Shown: positions 42,328-51,703, numbered from the stretch's first letter. The stretch is 64,000 bases of DNA from Varibaculum cambriense (GCF_022133705.1 NZ_JAKNHJ010000004.1:1-64000); one strand, 5' to 3'. Made by a program: numbers and translations. Notes: generated by a model not told the origin, from the sequence alone.

Positions 42328-43209
42328 ATGAAACTTGCGGTAATCGGTCTCGGAGCTATGGGATATCAAATGTGCTCCTGGCTCAACAATGACTTCACCG
42401 TCACCGGCTATGATATTGCCACGGAAAAAATGGAAATGGCTGCTAAAGACGGAATTACCACCGCCTCTTCAGCCCAGGAAGCCGTAAAAGATACTGACAT
42501 TGTGCTGGTAGCAGTACGTAACAGCGCGCAGTTGAACGATTTGCTATATGGGGAGGGCGGAATCGCCAGTGCGATGCGCGCCGGCTCTTGTCTACTCCTC
42601 ACCTCCACTATCGGGATTGAAGCTGTAGAAAATGTGGCAGCTCAGCTCAAGACAGATGGAATTGGTCTGATAGATGCCCCAGTATCCGGCGGTCCGGCAC
42701 GCGCCGGCAAGGGTGACCTGCTAGTAGTGGTAGGCGCAGTTGAGAAAGATTATAACTTCGCGAAACCGGTACTGGATACCATGGCCTCCACCCTAGTTTG
42801 GGTTGGGAAAACCCCCGGCAAAGGGCAGGCAATGAAAACTGTAAATCAGCTGCTGTGCGGAGTTCATATCGCGGCTGCCGGCGAAGCTCTAGCGCTGGCG
42901 GGACAATTAGAACTAGATCAAGAAGTTGTTCTGAAAGCCCTCATGGCGGGAGCCGCCGAGTCCTTCATGCTAGGTGACCGCGGCCCGCGAGCAATCTTAG
43001 CTTCGCGCGGCGAAGAACCCGAAGTAAAGTCACGTCTAGATATTTTCGTAAAAGACATGGGAATCGTGACTGCAGCAGCAAAGGCCGCGGGGATGGCAGT
43101 TCCGGTGGCCGCCGCGGCAGAACAAGAATATTTATTAGGGTACGCCAACGGGCAAGGAGCTATGGATGACTCTTCGGTAATTAACGTAGTAAAGCCGGAG
43201 GTGAAATAA
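42328..43209 (+). CDS. NAD-dependent 2-hydroxy-acid dehydrogenase, LtnD-like
   Basis: A 293-residue member of the beta-hydroxyacid dehydrogenase family (3-hydroxyisobutyrate, tartronate semialdehyde and L-threonate dehydrogenases). The Rossmann motif is AVIGLGAMGYQM; LIDAPVSGGPARAGKGDLLVVVGA binds substrate and GKGQAMKTVNQLL contains the catalytic lysine (about residue 170). The kinase upstream and permease downstream point to L-threonate or a similar C4 acid. AAAGGAG precedes the ATG. The four-carbon pathway would also need an isomerase and a decarboxylating aldolase, which are not here. Confidence 0.87.
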   Translation: MKLAVIGLGAMGYQMCSWLNNDFTVTGYDIATEKMEMAAKDGITTASSAQEAVKDTDIVLVAVRNSAQLNDLLYGEGGIASAMRAGSCLLLTSTIGIEAVENVAAQLKTDGIGLIDAPVSGGPARAGKGDLLVVVGAVEKDYNFAKPVLDTMASTLVWVGKTPGKGQAMKTVNQLLCGVHIAAAGEALALAGQLELDQEVVLKALMAGAAESFMLGDRGPRAILASRGEEPEVKSRLDIFVKDMGIVTAAAKAAGMAVPVAAAAEQEYLLGYANGQGAMDDSSVINVVKPEVK

Positions 43210-43211
43210 CA

Positions 43212-44618
43212 GTGAGTACTGGAGCTTTGCTAGGAATAGCACTGGGCGCGATTATCGTCCTGCTGCTACTAGTTATTAAAATACAGCTTTCTGCTTTTGT
43301 TTCTTTGCTCTTAGTAGCAGCCGGCACTGCCCTGGCAACTGGAATATCAGTGGGCGAGATTGTTCCGGTACTGCAAAAGGGGATGGGCAATACCTTGTCC
43401 TCGGTGATGATTATCGTTGGCCTAGGTGCTATGTTGGGACGCACCATTGAAGTTGGAGGCGGAGCCGATGCTTTAGCCCGTAGATTTACCAAGGTTCTGG
43501 GGCAAAAACGAGTAATCGCTGCGGTAACTGCCGCCGCTTTCGTATTAGGGATCCCGGTATTTTTCGATGTGGGTTTTATTATTCTCGCTCCCATAGTCTT
43601 CGGATTTGCCCGGGTAGCTAAGATCAATCCCTTAAAAATTGCGCTGCCAGTAGCTGGAGCCCTGCTTACGGTACACGTAACGCTACCTCCTCATCCCGGA
43701 CCGGTAGCAGCAGCCGGGATTACCAACGCTGATGTCGGAACCATGCTGATGGTGGGACTGCCCCTCACCGCCATCACCGTGGTGATAGGGTTCTTCGCCG
43801 CGAAGATGGTGAAAGTCGAGGGAATCGAATTACTGGAATCTCCCGCTGACCAGCCGATTGAAGTCGAAGTTACCGAGGGAGCTGGCTCTACCAGCGGCAA
43901 AGTTGTTAAAGAAAGCGTGGAGGCAGTAAAAGAACGCCTCGAAAATATCGGCGCCGGCACCGTGGTATTGCTGATTTTGCTGCCGATTTTACAAATCATG
44001 CTGGGAACGGTGGGAAATACCGTACTTAAGGAGGGCTCTACCGCCCAACAGTGGCTAGGTTTCTTAGGTTCTTCCTCCATTGCGCTCCTAACTGGAGTAA
44101 TCGTGGCTTATCTAGTGGTGGGGCACAAACTTGGTTGGAGCCTGCAAAAACGCGGCTCGGTATTGGATTCCGCCTTGCCCGATGTAGCGGTCATTGTGTT
44201 CGTAACCGGAGCGGGAGGAGTCTTCGCAAATGTGCTCGTGGAATCCGGAATCGGAAAGGCGCTATCGGATGCCTTGATCAGCCTAAATATGCCGATTATT
44301 CTTGCTGGATTCCTAATCTCAGCGGCACTGCGAGCCTCGCAAGGCTCAGCTACGGTGGCGATTCTAACCAGCGCTGGATTACTAGCAGAGCCCATTGCAG
44401 CAGCGGGATACACCGATCTGCAGACTGTTTTGGTAACTATTGCCATAGGTTTTGGAGGTCTGGGACTATCCCATATCAACGATTCCGGCTTCTGGATTGT
44501 TACCAAATACTTAGGGCTGACCGTTAAAGACGGTCTGAAAACTTGGACCGTATTGTCCACGGTGTTTGGAATAACCGGCTTCTTGCTAACCAGCGGAGTT
44601 TTCCTTCTGGTTTCTTAA
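43212..44618 (+). CDS. GntP family sugar-acid permease
   Basis: A 468-residue transporter with about 12-14 helices. GntP signatures: GLGAMLGRTIEVGGGADALARRF (about residues 70-92), FDVGFIILAPIVFG, LPPHPGPVAAAGITNADVG (about 155-173) and LSHINDSGFWIVTKYLGLTV near the C-terminus. The family imports gluconate and other aldonates by proton symport. GTG start two bases after the dehydrogenase stop, with GGAGG ten bases upstream; last gene of the operon before a strong terminator. Confidence 0.92.
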   Translation: MSTGALLGIALGAIIVLLLLVIKIQLSAFVSLLLVAAGTALATGISVGEIVPVLQKGMGNTLSSVMIIVGLGAMLGRTIEVGGGADALARRFTKVLGQKRVIAAVTAAAFVLGIPVFFDVGFIILAPIVFGFARVAKINPLKIALPVAGALLTVHVTLPPHPGPVAAAGITNADVGTMLMVGLPLTAITVVIGFFAAKMVKVEGIELLESPADQPIEVEVTEGAGSTSGKVVKESVEAVKERLENIGAGTVVLLILLPILQIMLGTVGNTVLKEGSTAQQWLGFLGSSSIALLTGVIVAYLVVGHKLGWSLQKRGSVLDSALPDVAVIVFVTGAGGVFANVLVESGIGKALSDALISLNMPIILAGFLISAALRASQGSATVAILTSAGLLAEPIAAAGYTDLQTVLVTIAIGFGGLGLSHINDSGFWIVTKYLGLTVKDGLKTWTVLSTVFGITGFLLTSGVFLLVS

Positions 44619-44654
44619 AGCTAGTTTTCAGCTCGATAGTTTTACTGAATAGCT

Positions 44655-44700
44655 AACTTGAGGCCGCAGGTATTACCCTGCGGCCTCAAGTTTTGCTTGT
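44655..44700 (+). terminator. Rho-independent terminator of the sugar-acid operon
   Basis: A perfect 16-bp stem (AACTTGAGGCCGCAGG, 44655-44670, with its complement at 44677-44692), 6-base loop, followed by TTGCTTG. Confidence 0.85.
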
Positions 44701-45004
44701 ATAAACAGCTCTTCCTCGAAGAACGTCTAAAAACACTACTCCGGCTTTCCAGCTGCCTGCTTTCTTGCGCACTGTCACCAATAACAAAAGTCAACCCTTG
44801 TTTAAATTGCAACAATTCCCACCTAGGACTTACGTCCATAGGAAACTTTTCATCTATTTTGTACGGACAATTTACTGATTAATCCGCGATTTTTCGGAGA
44901 AATAATTCAAAAAGTAATACTCCTAATTTTTTCAGATTTACAGGCTTAGAATGAGTGCAAGTTCACCAGAGTGGGTGGAATGGTTATGCGGTAAGGAGAA
45001 AATT
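44701..45004 (+). promoter_or_regulatory. Control region of the DMSO reductase operon
   Basis: No gene is seen. TAGAAT at 44947-44952 is a plausible -10 box. CGGACAATTTACTGATTAATCCG (44865-44887, arms CGGA/TCCG with further partial symmetry) and GGACTTACGTCC (44827-44838) are candidate regulator sites. No clear FNR consensus was found. AAGGAG at 44993-44998 is the ribosome site for dmsA. Confidence 0.4.
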
Positions 45005-47575
45005 ATGCCATCGAAGCAACCGGCGAATATCCGTCCTTCTCGACGTACCTTCTTAAAATGGTCGGCGATAGCTGGCAGCACCACCGGGCTGGTGGCATGT
45101 GCTACCCCCTCCTCCTACTCCCCCGACAAGAACGGGAAGCTCGTACCCAACGGCACCGGTCGCACCGATGTAGATAAAACAGTCTGGTCGGCTTGTACTG
45201 TGAACTGCGGTTCGCGTTGTCCGGTACGTCTACAGGTTAAAGATGGCCGCGTAGTACGGGTATTGCCCGACAACACCGGCAACGATGAGCTCGGCAGTCA
45301 GCAGGTACGCGCCTGTCCACGCGGACGCGCTATCAGGCAACGGATTTACAATCCCGATCGACTCAAGAAACCCATGAAGCGCAAGCCAGGCACCAAACGT
45401 GGCGAAGGACAATGGGTGGAAATCTCCTGGGAACAAGCCTTGGACGAGATTGCTGAAAAGATGAAGGCGCTGAAATCCAAATATGGCAATGAGTGCTTCT
45501 ACATTCAATACGGAACCGGGGTTTTGGGTTCCACCATGGCTTGCTCCTGGCCGCCAGAAACCACTCCCATGGCGCGGATGCTCTCCCTATACGGGGGCTA
45601 CCTAGATCACTACTCTGACTATTCCACGACGAACATCACCCAGGCTTATCCCTACTTCTACGGTGAATGGGTAGCCGGCAACAGCTTTGATGATGCCGCA
45701 AACTCTAAGCTGCAGGTAATGTTTGGCAACAATCCTCTAGAGACTCGAATGTCAGGAGGGGGACAAACTTTCGTAACTCAGGCTACTAAACGTAAATCTG
45801 GGGTTAAAACTATCGTCATCGATCCGCGCTATTCGGAAACCTCGGTAGCTTTGGGAGACGAGTGGGTGGCGCTGCGTCCCGGCACTGATGCCGCCCTCAT
45901 CGCGGGCATGATTTACGTGATGGTAGAAGAAAACCTCCACGATCAAGCCTTCTTAGATAAATACTGTGTAGGTTTCGATGAGGCGCATATGCCCGAGGGC
46001 GCTCCTAAGAATGCCTCCTATCTTTCGTACCTGCAGGGCAAAGGTAAAGATAAGACGGTTAAAACTCCCGAGTGGGCGGCCAGAATCACCGGCGTCCCGG
46101 CCTCGGATATTCGCCGGCTGGCCCGTGAAATCGCTACCGCCAAACCCTGCACCATTAACCAAGGCTGGGGGCCGCAGCGTCACGCCAATGGCGAAGGTAT
46201 CGCCCGGGCAGTTTTCCTACTGGCCTGCGTAACCGGGAATATCGGCATTAAAGGTGGCGGCACTGGCGGACGCGAAGGCGGACAATCCCTCCCTATTACC
46301 CAGACTTTCAATACCGAAGTCGCCAATCCTTCAGAGAAAATTATCTCCGTTTTCAGCTGGTTAGATGCTATTGATCACGGCCCGAAGATGGACACTTTCA
46401 ATGCCGGGGTAGGCGTCAAACCAGAACCGGGAGTTCGCGCCCTGAAAGTACCGGTAGATGAGGCCGGAAACCCGACCAATACCAAACTAGAGGTTCCCAT
46501 CAAGGCAGTATTTGCCTATGGCTCAAACTCAACCGTGAACCAAACCGGGGACAACAATAAGTCGGTAGAGATCCTGCAGGATGATAAGAAGTGTGAACTG
46601 ATCGTCACCTGCGACATTATGCATACCGTGAGCGCGCGTTACTCAGATTATCTACTTCCCGGTACTTCCACCTCGGAAGAATCTGACTACCATCACGGCG
46701 AGAATGCTACCCCGATGGCATACGGAATTGTTTCCCAGCAAGCCATCAAACCGCTTTACGAATGCAAATCTATTTTCGATATTTGCACCGAGCTAGCTGA
46801 TCGTCTGGGAATTAAGGACAAGTTCACCGGAGGCAAGACCCGTGAACAATGGCTTAAAGAAATTGTCGAGACCGGTCGTGCTGAAGATCCTTCCCTACCC
46901 ACTTACGAAGAGTGGAAGAAAGTTGGGATTGTTCGCCGTAACGCAGGCTCTAGTATCCCCTTGGAAGACTTCCGTAAAGACCCGGCAGCGAATCCACTCA
47001 GTACCCCCAGTGGCAAGATTGAGATTTATTCCCAGCGCCTAGAGAATATGGCGAAAAAGTGGACCTTCGGAGATTTCCGTCCTCGTCTAGACGGAGACGA
47101 ACTCTGCCCGATTCCTGCGCACCTATCAACTTGGGAAGGAGCTGAGGATGCCGCCACGAATAAGAAGTATCCGCTGCAGGTTATCGGACACCACTTCAAG
47201 GCTCGTACTCACTCTAGCTATGGGAACGTGGAGTGGCTGAAGGAAGCCCATATCCAAACCGTGTGGATGAATCCGAAAGACGCCACAGAGCGGGGAATCA
47301 AGAATGATGATCTGGTGTTCATCTATAACGAACGCGGAACCTTGCGGCTGCCCGCCAAAGTCACTACCCGGATTGTGCCGGGGACTATTTCGGTTCCCCA
47401 AGGCGCCTGGTATGACCCCAAGCCAGCATCGGAGGTTACTCCCCCGGCGGGAGCAAACCCGAAGAAACCGGTCGATGTAGCTGGTTCAGTTAACACCTTA
47501 ACTTCCCTGCACCCGACGCCAATTGCGAAAGGCATGGGGGTTCACACCATTTTGGCGCAGGTAGTAAAGGCATAA
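45005..47575 (+). CDS. dmsA: DMSO reductase-type molybdopterin oxidoreductase, catalytic subunit
   Basis: An 856-residue molybdenum enzyme exported by Tat. The twin-arginine signal SRRTFLKWSAIAG (residues 12-24) is followed by the 4Fe-4S ligands in CTVNCGSRCPVRLQV and VRACPRGRAIRQR. HYSDYSTTNITQAYPYF holds the serine that ligates Mo in DmsA (HYGTYSTAQ in E. coli). The C-terminal domain with VIGHHFKARTHSSYGN and DLVFIYNERGTL binds the second pterin. The start at 45005 has AAGGAG six bases upstream; the longer frame from 44951 lacks a ribosome site and overlaps a -10 box. Electron acceptor is DMSO or another S-/N-oxide, not decidable here. Confidence 0.92.
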   Translation: MPSKQPANIRPSRRTFLKWSAIAGSTTGLVACATPSSYSPDKNGKLVPNGTGRTDVDKTVWSACTVNCGSRCPVRLQVKDGRVVRVLPDNTGNDELGSQQVRACPRGRAIRQRIYNPDRLKKPMKRKPGTKRGEGQWVEISWEQALDEIAEKMKALKSKYGNECFYIQYGTGVLGSTMACSWPPETTPMARMLSLYGGYLDHYSDYSTTNITQAYPYFYGEWVAGNSFDDAANSKLQVMFGNNPLETRMSGGGQTFVTQATKRKSGVKTIVIDPRYSETSVALGDEWVALRPGTDAALIAGMIYVMVEENLHDQAFLDKYCVGFDEAHMPEGAPKNASYLSYLQGKGKDKTVKTPEWAARITGVPASDIRRLAREIATAKPCTINQGWGPQRHANGEGIARAVFLLACVTGNIGIKGGGTGGREGGQSLPITQTFNTEVANPSEKIISVFSWLDAIDHGPKMDTFNAGVGVKPEPGVRALKVPVDEAGNPTNTKLEVPIKAVFAYGSNSTVNQTGDNNKSVEILQDDKKCELIVTCDIMHTVSARYSDYLLPGTSTSEESDYHHGENATPMAYGIVSQQAIKPLYECKSIFDICTELADRLGIKDKFTGGKTREQWLKEIVETGRAEDPSLPTYEEWKKVGIVRRNAGSSIPLEDFRKDPAANPLSTPSGKIEIYSQRLENMAKKWTFGDFRPRLDGDELCPIPAHLSTWEGAEDAATNKKYPLQVIGHHFKARTHSSYGNVEWLKEAHIQTVWMNPKDATERGIKNDDLVFIYNERGTLRLPAKVTTRIVPGTISVPQGAWYDPKPASEVTPPAGANPKKPVDVAGSVNTLTSLHPTPIAKGMGVHTILAQVVKA

Positions 47576-47611
47576 CTACTGGGAACAGCTATAGGTAAGA
47601 GGTCAGAGATA

Positions 47612-47962
47612 ATGTTCGGAATCAGCGGCAGCGAATTCTTGGTGCTGGCGGTGATCGCTGCCCTGGTTTTAGGACCGAAGAACGTGGCGCAGGGGCTAAC
47701 GGCACTACGTAGAGTCCTAACTAGTTTCCGGGATTGGTCAGCGAAGTTGCGGCAAGAAACCTCTGGGGATTTTGCGGGGCTTACCCCCGAAGATCTAGAA
47801 AACTTAAAAGTTTTGCGTAATCTCAACCTTTCTAGCTATAGCCCTAAACAGATGATTCGCGAGACCATTCAAGAAGAAATTGAGGCGTGGGCACAGTCAG
47901 CTACCCAATCTGGGGAGGTGCTAAAAAATGCCGGCTCCCTAAACGCAGAATACCCAAAATAA
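47612..47962 (+). CDS. TatA/TatB-like protein inside the dms operon
   Basis: A 116-residue protein: a short N-terminal transmembrane helix (ISGSEFLVLAVIAALVLG), the family's GPK hinge, and an amphipathic helix (LTALRRVLTSFRDWSAKLRQET), then a soluble tail of about 60 residues. The N-terminus and longer tail resemble TatB more than TatA. It lies 36 bases after the Tat substrate DmsA and before DmsB, so it may help export this enzyme specifically. Other Tat components are not in the window. Confidence 0.82.
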   Translation: MFGISGSEFLVLAVIAALVLGPKNVAQGLTALRRVLTSFRDWSAKLRQETSGDFAGLTPEDLENLKVLRNLNLSSYSPKQMIRETIQEEIEAWAQSATQSGEVLKNAGSLNAEYPK

Positions 47963-48141
47963 ATATCTGAACATTAACTAGGAAAATAGTTTTGTATTAA
48001 CAGAAAAATAGCAATAGGTGTTTCCTAGAGATTATTAAACCTGTTTATATAGCCCACAAAAAAGTCACAACCACATAGCAATATATGGCAGCAAACCGGG
48101 CTGCCTGACGTATTTACCACAGTCTTTGCAAGGAGGACGCG

Positions 48142-48828
48142 ATGGCCGACGATGCGATTCCTACTCCCAGCAGGAACAACACTTTAACTGAGCCTTTAAC
48201 CAAAAAAGGCGCCAAGTATGGGTTTGTTTTTAATCAGAACCTTTGTAACGGTTGTAAGGCCTGCCAAATCGCTTGTAAAGATAAGCATGATTTGCCAGTA
48301 GGTATGACCTGGAGACGGGTAATTGAATATACCGGCGGTACTTGGAAAGTAAATGAAACTGACGGTACTTTCCGGCACAATGTTTTTAGTTACTACACTT
48401 CCGTAGCGTGCAACCACTGCGAGAACCCGGTTTGCGTGCAGGTATGCCCGACTACCGCTATGACCCAGCGCGAAGATGGCACCGTCTATGTAGACCAATC
48501 TAAATGCGTAGGTTGCCGCTACTGCCAATGGGCTTGCCCCTACGGAGCTCCCCAATTGGATGCCCGCAGCGGACATATGTCTAAATGCGATTTGTGCTAT
48601 GACTATCGCAGCCAGGGACAGAATCCTGCCTGTGTGGATGCTTGTCCTACCCGCGCTCTTGGTTGGGGCCCCATTGAGGAACTGCGTAAGGAATTCGGAG
48701 ATGAGGCAGGAATCGCCCCGTTGCCGGATCCATCCATCACCGAACCGCACCTGGTAATCAAACCGCACCGTGATGCCCAAGACTGGGATAAAGGCAGCGG
48801 CATCATCCAAAGTCCTAAAGAGATTTAG
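48142..48828 (+). CDS. dmsB: DMSO reductase iron-sulfur subunit
   Basis: A 228-residue electron-transfer subunit with four cysteine clusters for 4Fe-4S centres: CNGCKACQIACKDKHDL, CNHCENPVCVQVCPTT, CVGCRYCQWACPYGAP and CDLCYDYRSQ...ACVDACPTRAL. It carries electrons from the DmsC quinol oxidase to DmsA; it has no signal of its own and would be exported with DmsA. GGAGG lies seven bases before the ATG. A gap of 179 bases separates it from the TatA/B-like gene. Confidence 0.95.
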   Translation: MADDAIPTPSRNNTLTEPLTKKGAKYGFVFNQNLCNGCKACQIACKDKHDLPVGMTWRRVIEYTGGTWKVNETDGTFRHNVFSYYTSVACNHCENPVCVQVCPTTAMTQREDGTVYVDQSKCVGCRYCQWACPYGAPQLDARSGHMSKCDLCYDYRSQGQNPACVDACPTRALGWGPIEELRKEFGDEAGIAPLPDPSITEPHLVIKPHRDAQDWDKGSGIIQSPKEI

Positions 48829-48868
48829 AATCTGAACATCTTATTCACCCGCTAGGTTAAGGAGCATC

Positions 48869-49876
48869 ATGCATATCGGCGAACTGCCCATGATTATCTT
48901 TACTACTGTCGCTCAAATGTCAGTAGGGGCATTTTGGATCCTGGGAATCATCCAGCTGATTGGTCGGCGGGCAGGCGTTAAACAGTCTGCAATCGACAGC
49001 CTGACCAACGCGGGGTTGTACGCAGCCGGACCGCTGCTAATTCTGGGATTCTTTGCCGCGTTTTTCCATCTGAACGATCCCTTCCATGCACCCTATACCC
49101 TGTTGCACCTGGGATCATCTTGGCTCTCACGCGAACTGATCTCCGGAGTGCTCTATGCGCTGTTCGGACTGATCTTTGCGCTCACTCAATGGTTTAACCG
49201 TTTTAGTCGTACCGTTAGAGATATATTCGCTGCTTTAACCGCTATATCTGGTCTTTGCCTAATAATTTCCATGTGCGGGGTTTACTACTTTACCGGTACC
49301 GTTCCCGCCTGGAATACCTGGTTTGTTTGGGTCAGTTTCTTCTGTTCCGCTTTATTTACTGGCTCCTTAGCAGTAGCGATTGCCCTGCTAACCACTTGGC
49401 GAATGAAACAGCGCGGAGCCAGTGAGAAAAAATCGGATGCCGCCAGCAAAGGCTTTAAAGCTGCTTTGCGACGCGGCCTGTTTCCTCCCGGAAAGCTTCC
49501 AGAGGGCTTAATCGAATTAACCAAACGTTCGATGCGGCTTACTACTGGGATCGCCGCTTCTGCCGGCCTAATTATCTTGATGTCCTACGCGTTCTTTATG
49601 ACGCAATTGGGACTAGGCAGCCCGCTAGAACGGCAAGTAGCCCATAATATGACCGCACATGGCTATCTACTGATCCGGTTATTGTTACTGGTAGTTACGA
49701 TTTTGCTGATAGCTCTGGTACTGCGCAGCTATATCTCGGATGCCGCTTACCCCAAGCGTTCCCTGGTGATCACACTTTGGGTAACCTTCCTCCTTGCCTT
49801 CGCGACTGAGTTGATCGGGCGAGGGCTACACTACGAAGGTTTGGTTCGCGCAGGCATCAATACCTTATTGGGATAG
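48869..49876 (+). CDS. dmsC: DMSO reductase membrane anchor
   Basis: A 335-residue membrane protein with about eight helices, the DmsC-type quinol-oxidising anchor. Recognisable points are the N-terminal MHIGELPMIIFTTVAQMSVGAF and the segment GLGSPLERQVAHNM; an extra cytoplasmic stretch of about 45 residues (TWRMKQRGASEKKSDAASKGFKAALRR, about 175-215) is rich in Lys/Ser. AAGGAG precedes the ATG. Located between dmsB and the chaperone gene. Confidence 0.9.
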   Translation: MHIGELPMIIFTTVAQMSVGAFWILGIIQLIGRRAGVKQSAIDSLTNAGLYAAGPLLILGFFAAFFHLNDPFHAPYTLLHLGSSWLSRELISGVLYALFGLIFALTQWFNRFSRTVRDIFAALTAISGLCLIISMCGVYYFTGTVPAWNTWFVWVSFFCSALFTGSLAVAIALLTTWRMKQRGASEKKSDAASKGFKAALRRGLFPPGKLPEGLIELTKRSMRLTTGIAASAGLIILMSYAFFMTQLGLGSPLERQVAHNMTAHGYLLIRLLLLVVTILLIALVLRSYISDAAYPKRSLVITLWVTFLLAFATELIGRGLHYEGLVRAGINTLLG

Positions 49877-49886
49877 CATTAAATCT

Positions 49887-50627
49887 ATGGACCCAAAGGT
49901 ACTAGATTCTTACGCTGCTGCTTTTTGTATCCTGGGTGCCCTGCATCTGAACCCTCCCGATGAGGGCGTGGTCAAAGATTTTCTATCAATGACCGATCAG
50001 TGGCCACTCCCCCTGACCTCAAAGGGCACTCAGGCTCTAGCAGACCTGCGTAGCGAGCTAGCTGCTAACCCCAGTGAAGAGGATATCTATACGCTCTGGT
50101 CAGATCAGAACACTCTGTATGGAATCACCGGTAGCGCCCAGCTACCTCCGTTTGAATCGGTACATCGCTGTGATGATGGTTTAGTATTTGACGACGAAAC
50201 CGTGCAGGTTCGCCGTTATTATGGCGCCATGGGTTTTCAGGCTCCCCACCTAGGCCAAGAACCTGATGACCATATCGGACTGGAGATGGACTTTGTAAGC
50301 AAATGTCTGTTAAAAGCCGCGGATTGTTTCGCAGGCAGAGATCAAGAACAAGGAGAGCAGACAATGGGGGTACTCTGTGGCTTTAGCGGCGAGCATCTGC
50401 TAACTTGGGCACCCGATTTTTGTCTCGAGGGCGAAAAACTTGCAAAAACCCAATGGCTCCGCACGGTCTTAATCTTGTCCGGACAGACGCTTTCACAATG
50501 GCAGCAAGAGCTAGTTACTGCCGGTTATGAGCTAAAAATTGCCCCCAAGGTGCGTCCTCCCCAAGAAGTCTCCTCTGGCCCGGTCCCAGTTCCGTTAACT
50601 CGTCGCCTACCCGTAGAGGATAGTTAG
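49887..50627 (+). CDS. TorD/DmsD-family redox enzyme maturation chaperone
   Basis: A 246-residue all-helical chaperone that binds the Tat signal of DmsA while cofactor is inserted. The signature EPDDHIGLEMDFVSKCLLKA (about residues 130-150) is diagnostic of the TorD/DmsD family. A disordered, proline-rich C-terminal tail (PPQEVSSGPVPVPLTRRLP) is additional. No ribosome site precedes the ATG; TAGCAT ends seven bases before it, so either coupling to dmsC (10 bases away) or a leaderless internal transcript is possible. Confidence 0.87.
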   Translation: MDPKVLDSYAAAFCILGALHLNPPDEGVVKDFLSMTDQWPLPLTSKGTQALADLRSELAANPSEEDIYTLWSDQNTLYGITGSAQLPPFESVHRCDDGLVFDDETVQVRRYYGAMGFQAPHLGQEPDDHIGLEMDFVSKCLLKAADCFAGRDQEQGEQTMGVLCGFSGEHLLTWAPDFCLEGEKLAKTQWLRTVLILSGQTLSQWQQELVTAGYELKIAPKVRPPQEVSSGPVPVPLTRRLPVEDS

Positions 50628-50629
50628 TT

Positions 50630-51595
50630 TTGCTTCCTGGTGGTTTTTCGTCCTTGCTCCGTTGGATTAGCGCGCAAGACCCTATAAACACCCTAGTTAT
50701 TAGGTGCGAGTCTCTCCCGGGCGTCAAAGTGGGAAAGAAAGATGCCCTTCTGACCTGGCAGGGATGCTTAGGGGAAAGCTTCCACGCTGATTTAGGGGCG
50801 CAACTGCTAGCTAGCGAGGTTCAAAGTCTGCAGATTTTAGGATGCGCGCAGTGCGCTAGCAGCCTAGATGATAAGTTAGCAGCGGCCAGGACGCGACTCG
50901 GGTCATTAATAGCTACTTATTACCCCCCTAAAAAAGCTACCCGCCGTCCCCGAGAAGTCAGTTTAGATTCGGTGCCGCTGCCCCGCCGCCTCTTACTACC
51001 GGTGTCAAATGGTTCTCCGTTAGCTCTGGGAGCCTCCCACGCGGTTCGTACTTTCCAGGCTTACCATTTGCTCACTCAGGGGCAACGAATCGAAAACCGA
51101 GTAGTCAGCGCGATCCACTCCCCAGATGTTCCTGCCCGCTGCCTGTCACCGGAATCCCCGGCGAAAAATGACGCCTCCGAAAACTTTTTACCTTTACTGG
51201 AACGGGTAGATGCTATCCATGTACTGCGTTGCAATGCCTGTCGCTCGCAGATCCGTTTGTGCCCCGAAAATAAAGATTTTGACTTATCGGCAGCCGGCAG
51301 TAATTGGCATCGGCTCTGCCCCGCTTGCCGTTTGGCAGTCCGCTATTGCCCACAGCATTCTCAATCCGAGATTGCCAGCCAGCGTTCGCTAGAGATTTTC
51401 ACCGCTTTAAAAACCCGGGAAGAGACGCAGGAACTAAGTGAATGTAAACGCTGCCGTAACCCGCATCTGTCTAGCGAGGGCGAGCTGTGCAAGCTTTGCA
51501 GCTATGAGGAGAAAAATCCGTTTTCGGCGGCGATGCCAAAAGAGGTCTTAAAGACCCTGCCCCCACAACTCCAAGAAAAGTTGCGTGGGGTCTAG
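50630..51595 (+). CDS. Cysteine-rich protein of unknown function in the dms operon
   Basis: A 321-residue soluble protein beginning with TTG two bases after the chaperone stop (AGAGGA nine bases upstream). Cysteines are grouped: LGCAQCASS (about residue 75), LRCNACRSQIRLCPE (about 195-210), LCPACRLAVRYCPQH (about 228-242) and CKRCRNPH...ELCKLC (about 275-295). The spacing CxxC repeated in pairs suggests zinc ribbons, although iron-sulfur ligation cannot be excluded. No membrane segment or export signal. Its place as last gene after the TorD chaperone suggests a cytoplasmic maturation or electron-transfer role. I do not recognise the family. Confidence 0.65.
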   Translation: MLPGGFSSLLRWISAQDPINTLVIRCESLPGVKVGKKDALLTWQGCLGESFHADLGAQLLASEVQSLQILGCAQCASSLDDKLAAARTRLGSLIATYYPPKKATRRPREVSLDSVPLPRRLLLPVSNGSPLALGASHAVRTFQAYHLLTQGQRIENRVVSAIHSPDVPARCLSPESPAKNDASENFLPLLERVDAIHVLRCNACRSQIRLCPENKDFDLSAAGSNWHRLCPACRLAVRYCPQHSQSEIASQRSLEIFTALKTREETQELSECKRCRNPHLSSEGELCKLCSYEEKNPFSAAMPKEVLKTLPPQLQEKLRGV

Positions 51596-51703
51596 CGCCT
51601 GGCTGCCGGGCAAATAATTAACGGGCTAATGCCCATTTTCTAGCCTGAGTAAGCTGCCCTAACTTCATCGGGACCCCGCCGACAAATAACAGATTTAACA
51701 ACG

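Noticed and set aside
48196-48810. 204-codon frame opposite dmsB
   Set aside because: Antisense shadow of the four-cluster ferredoxin gene.
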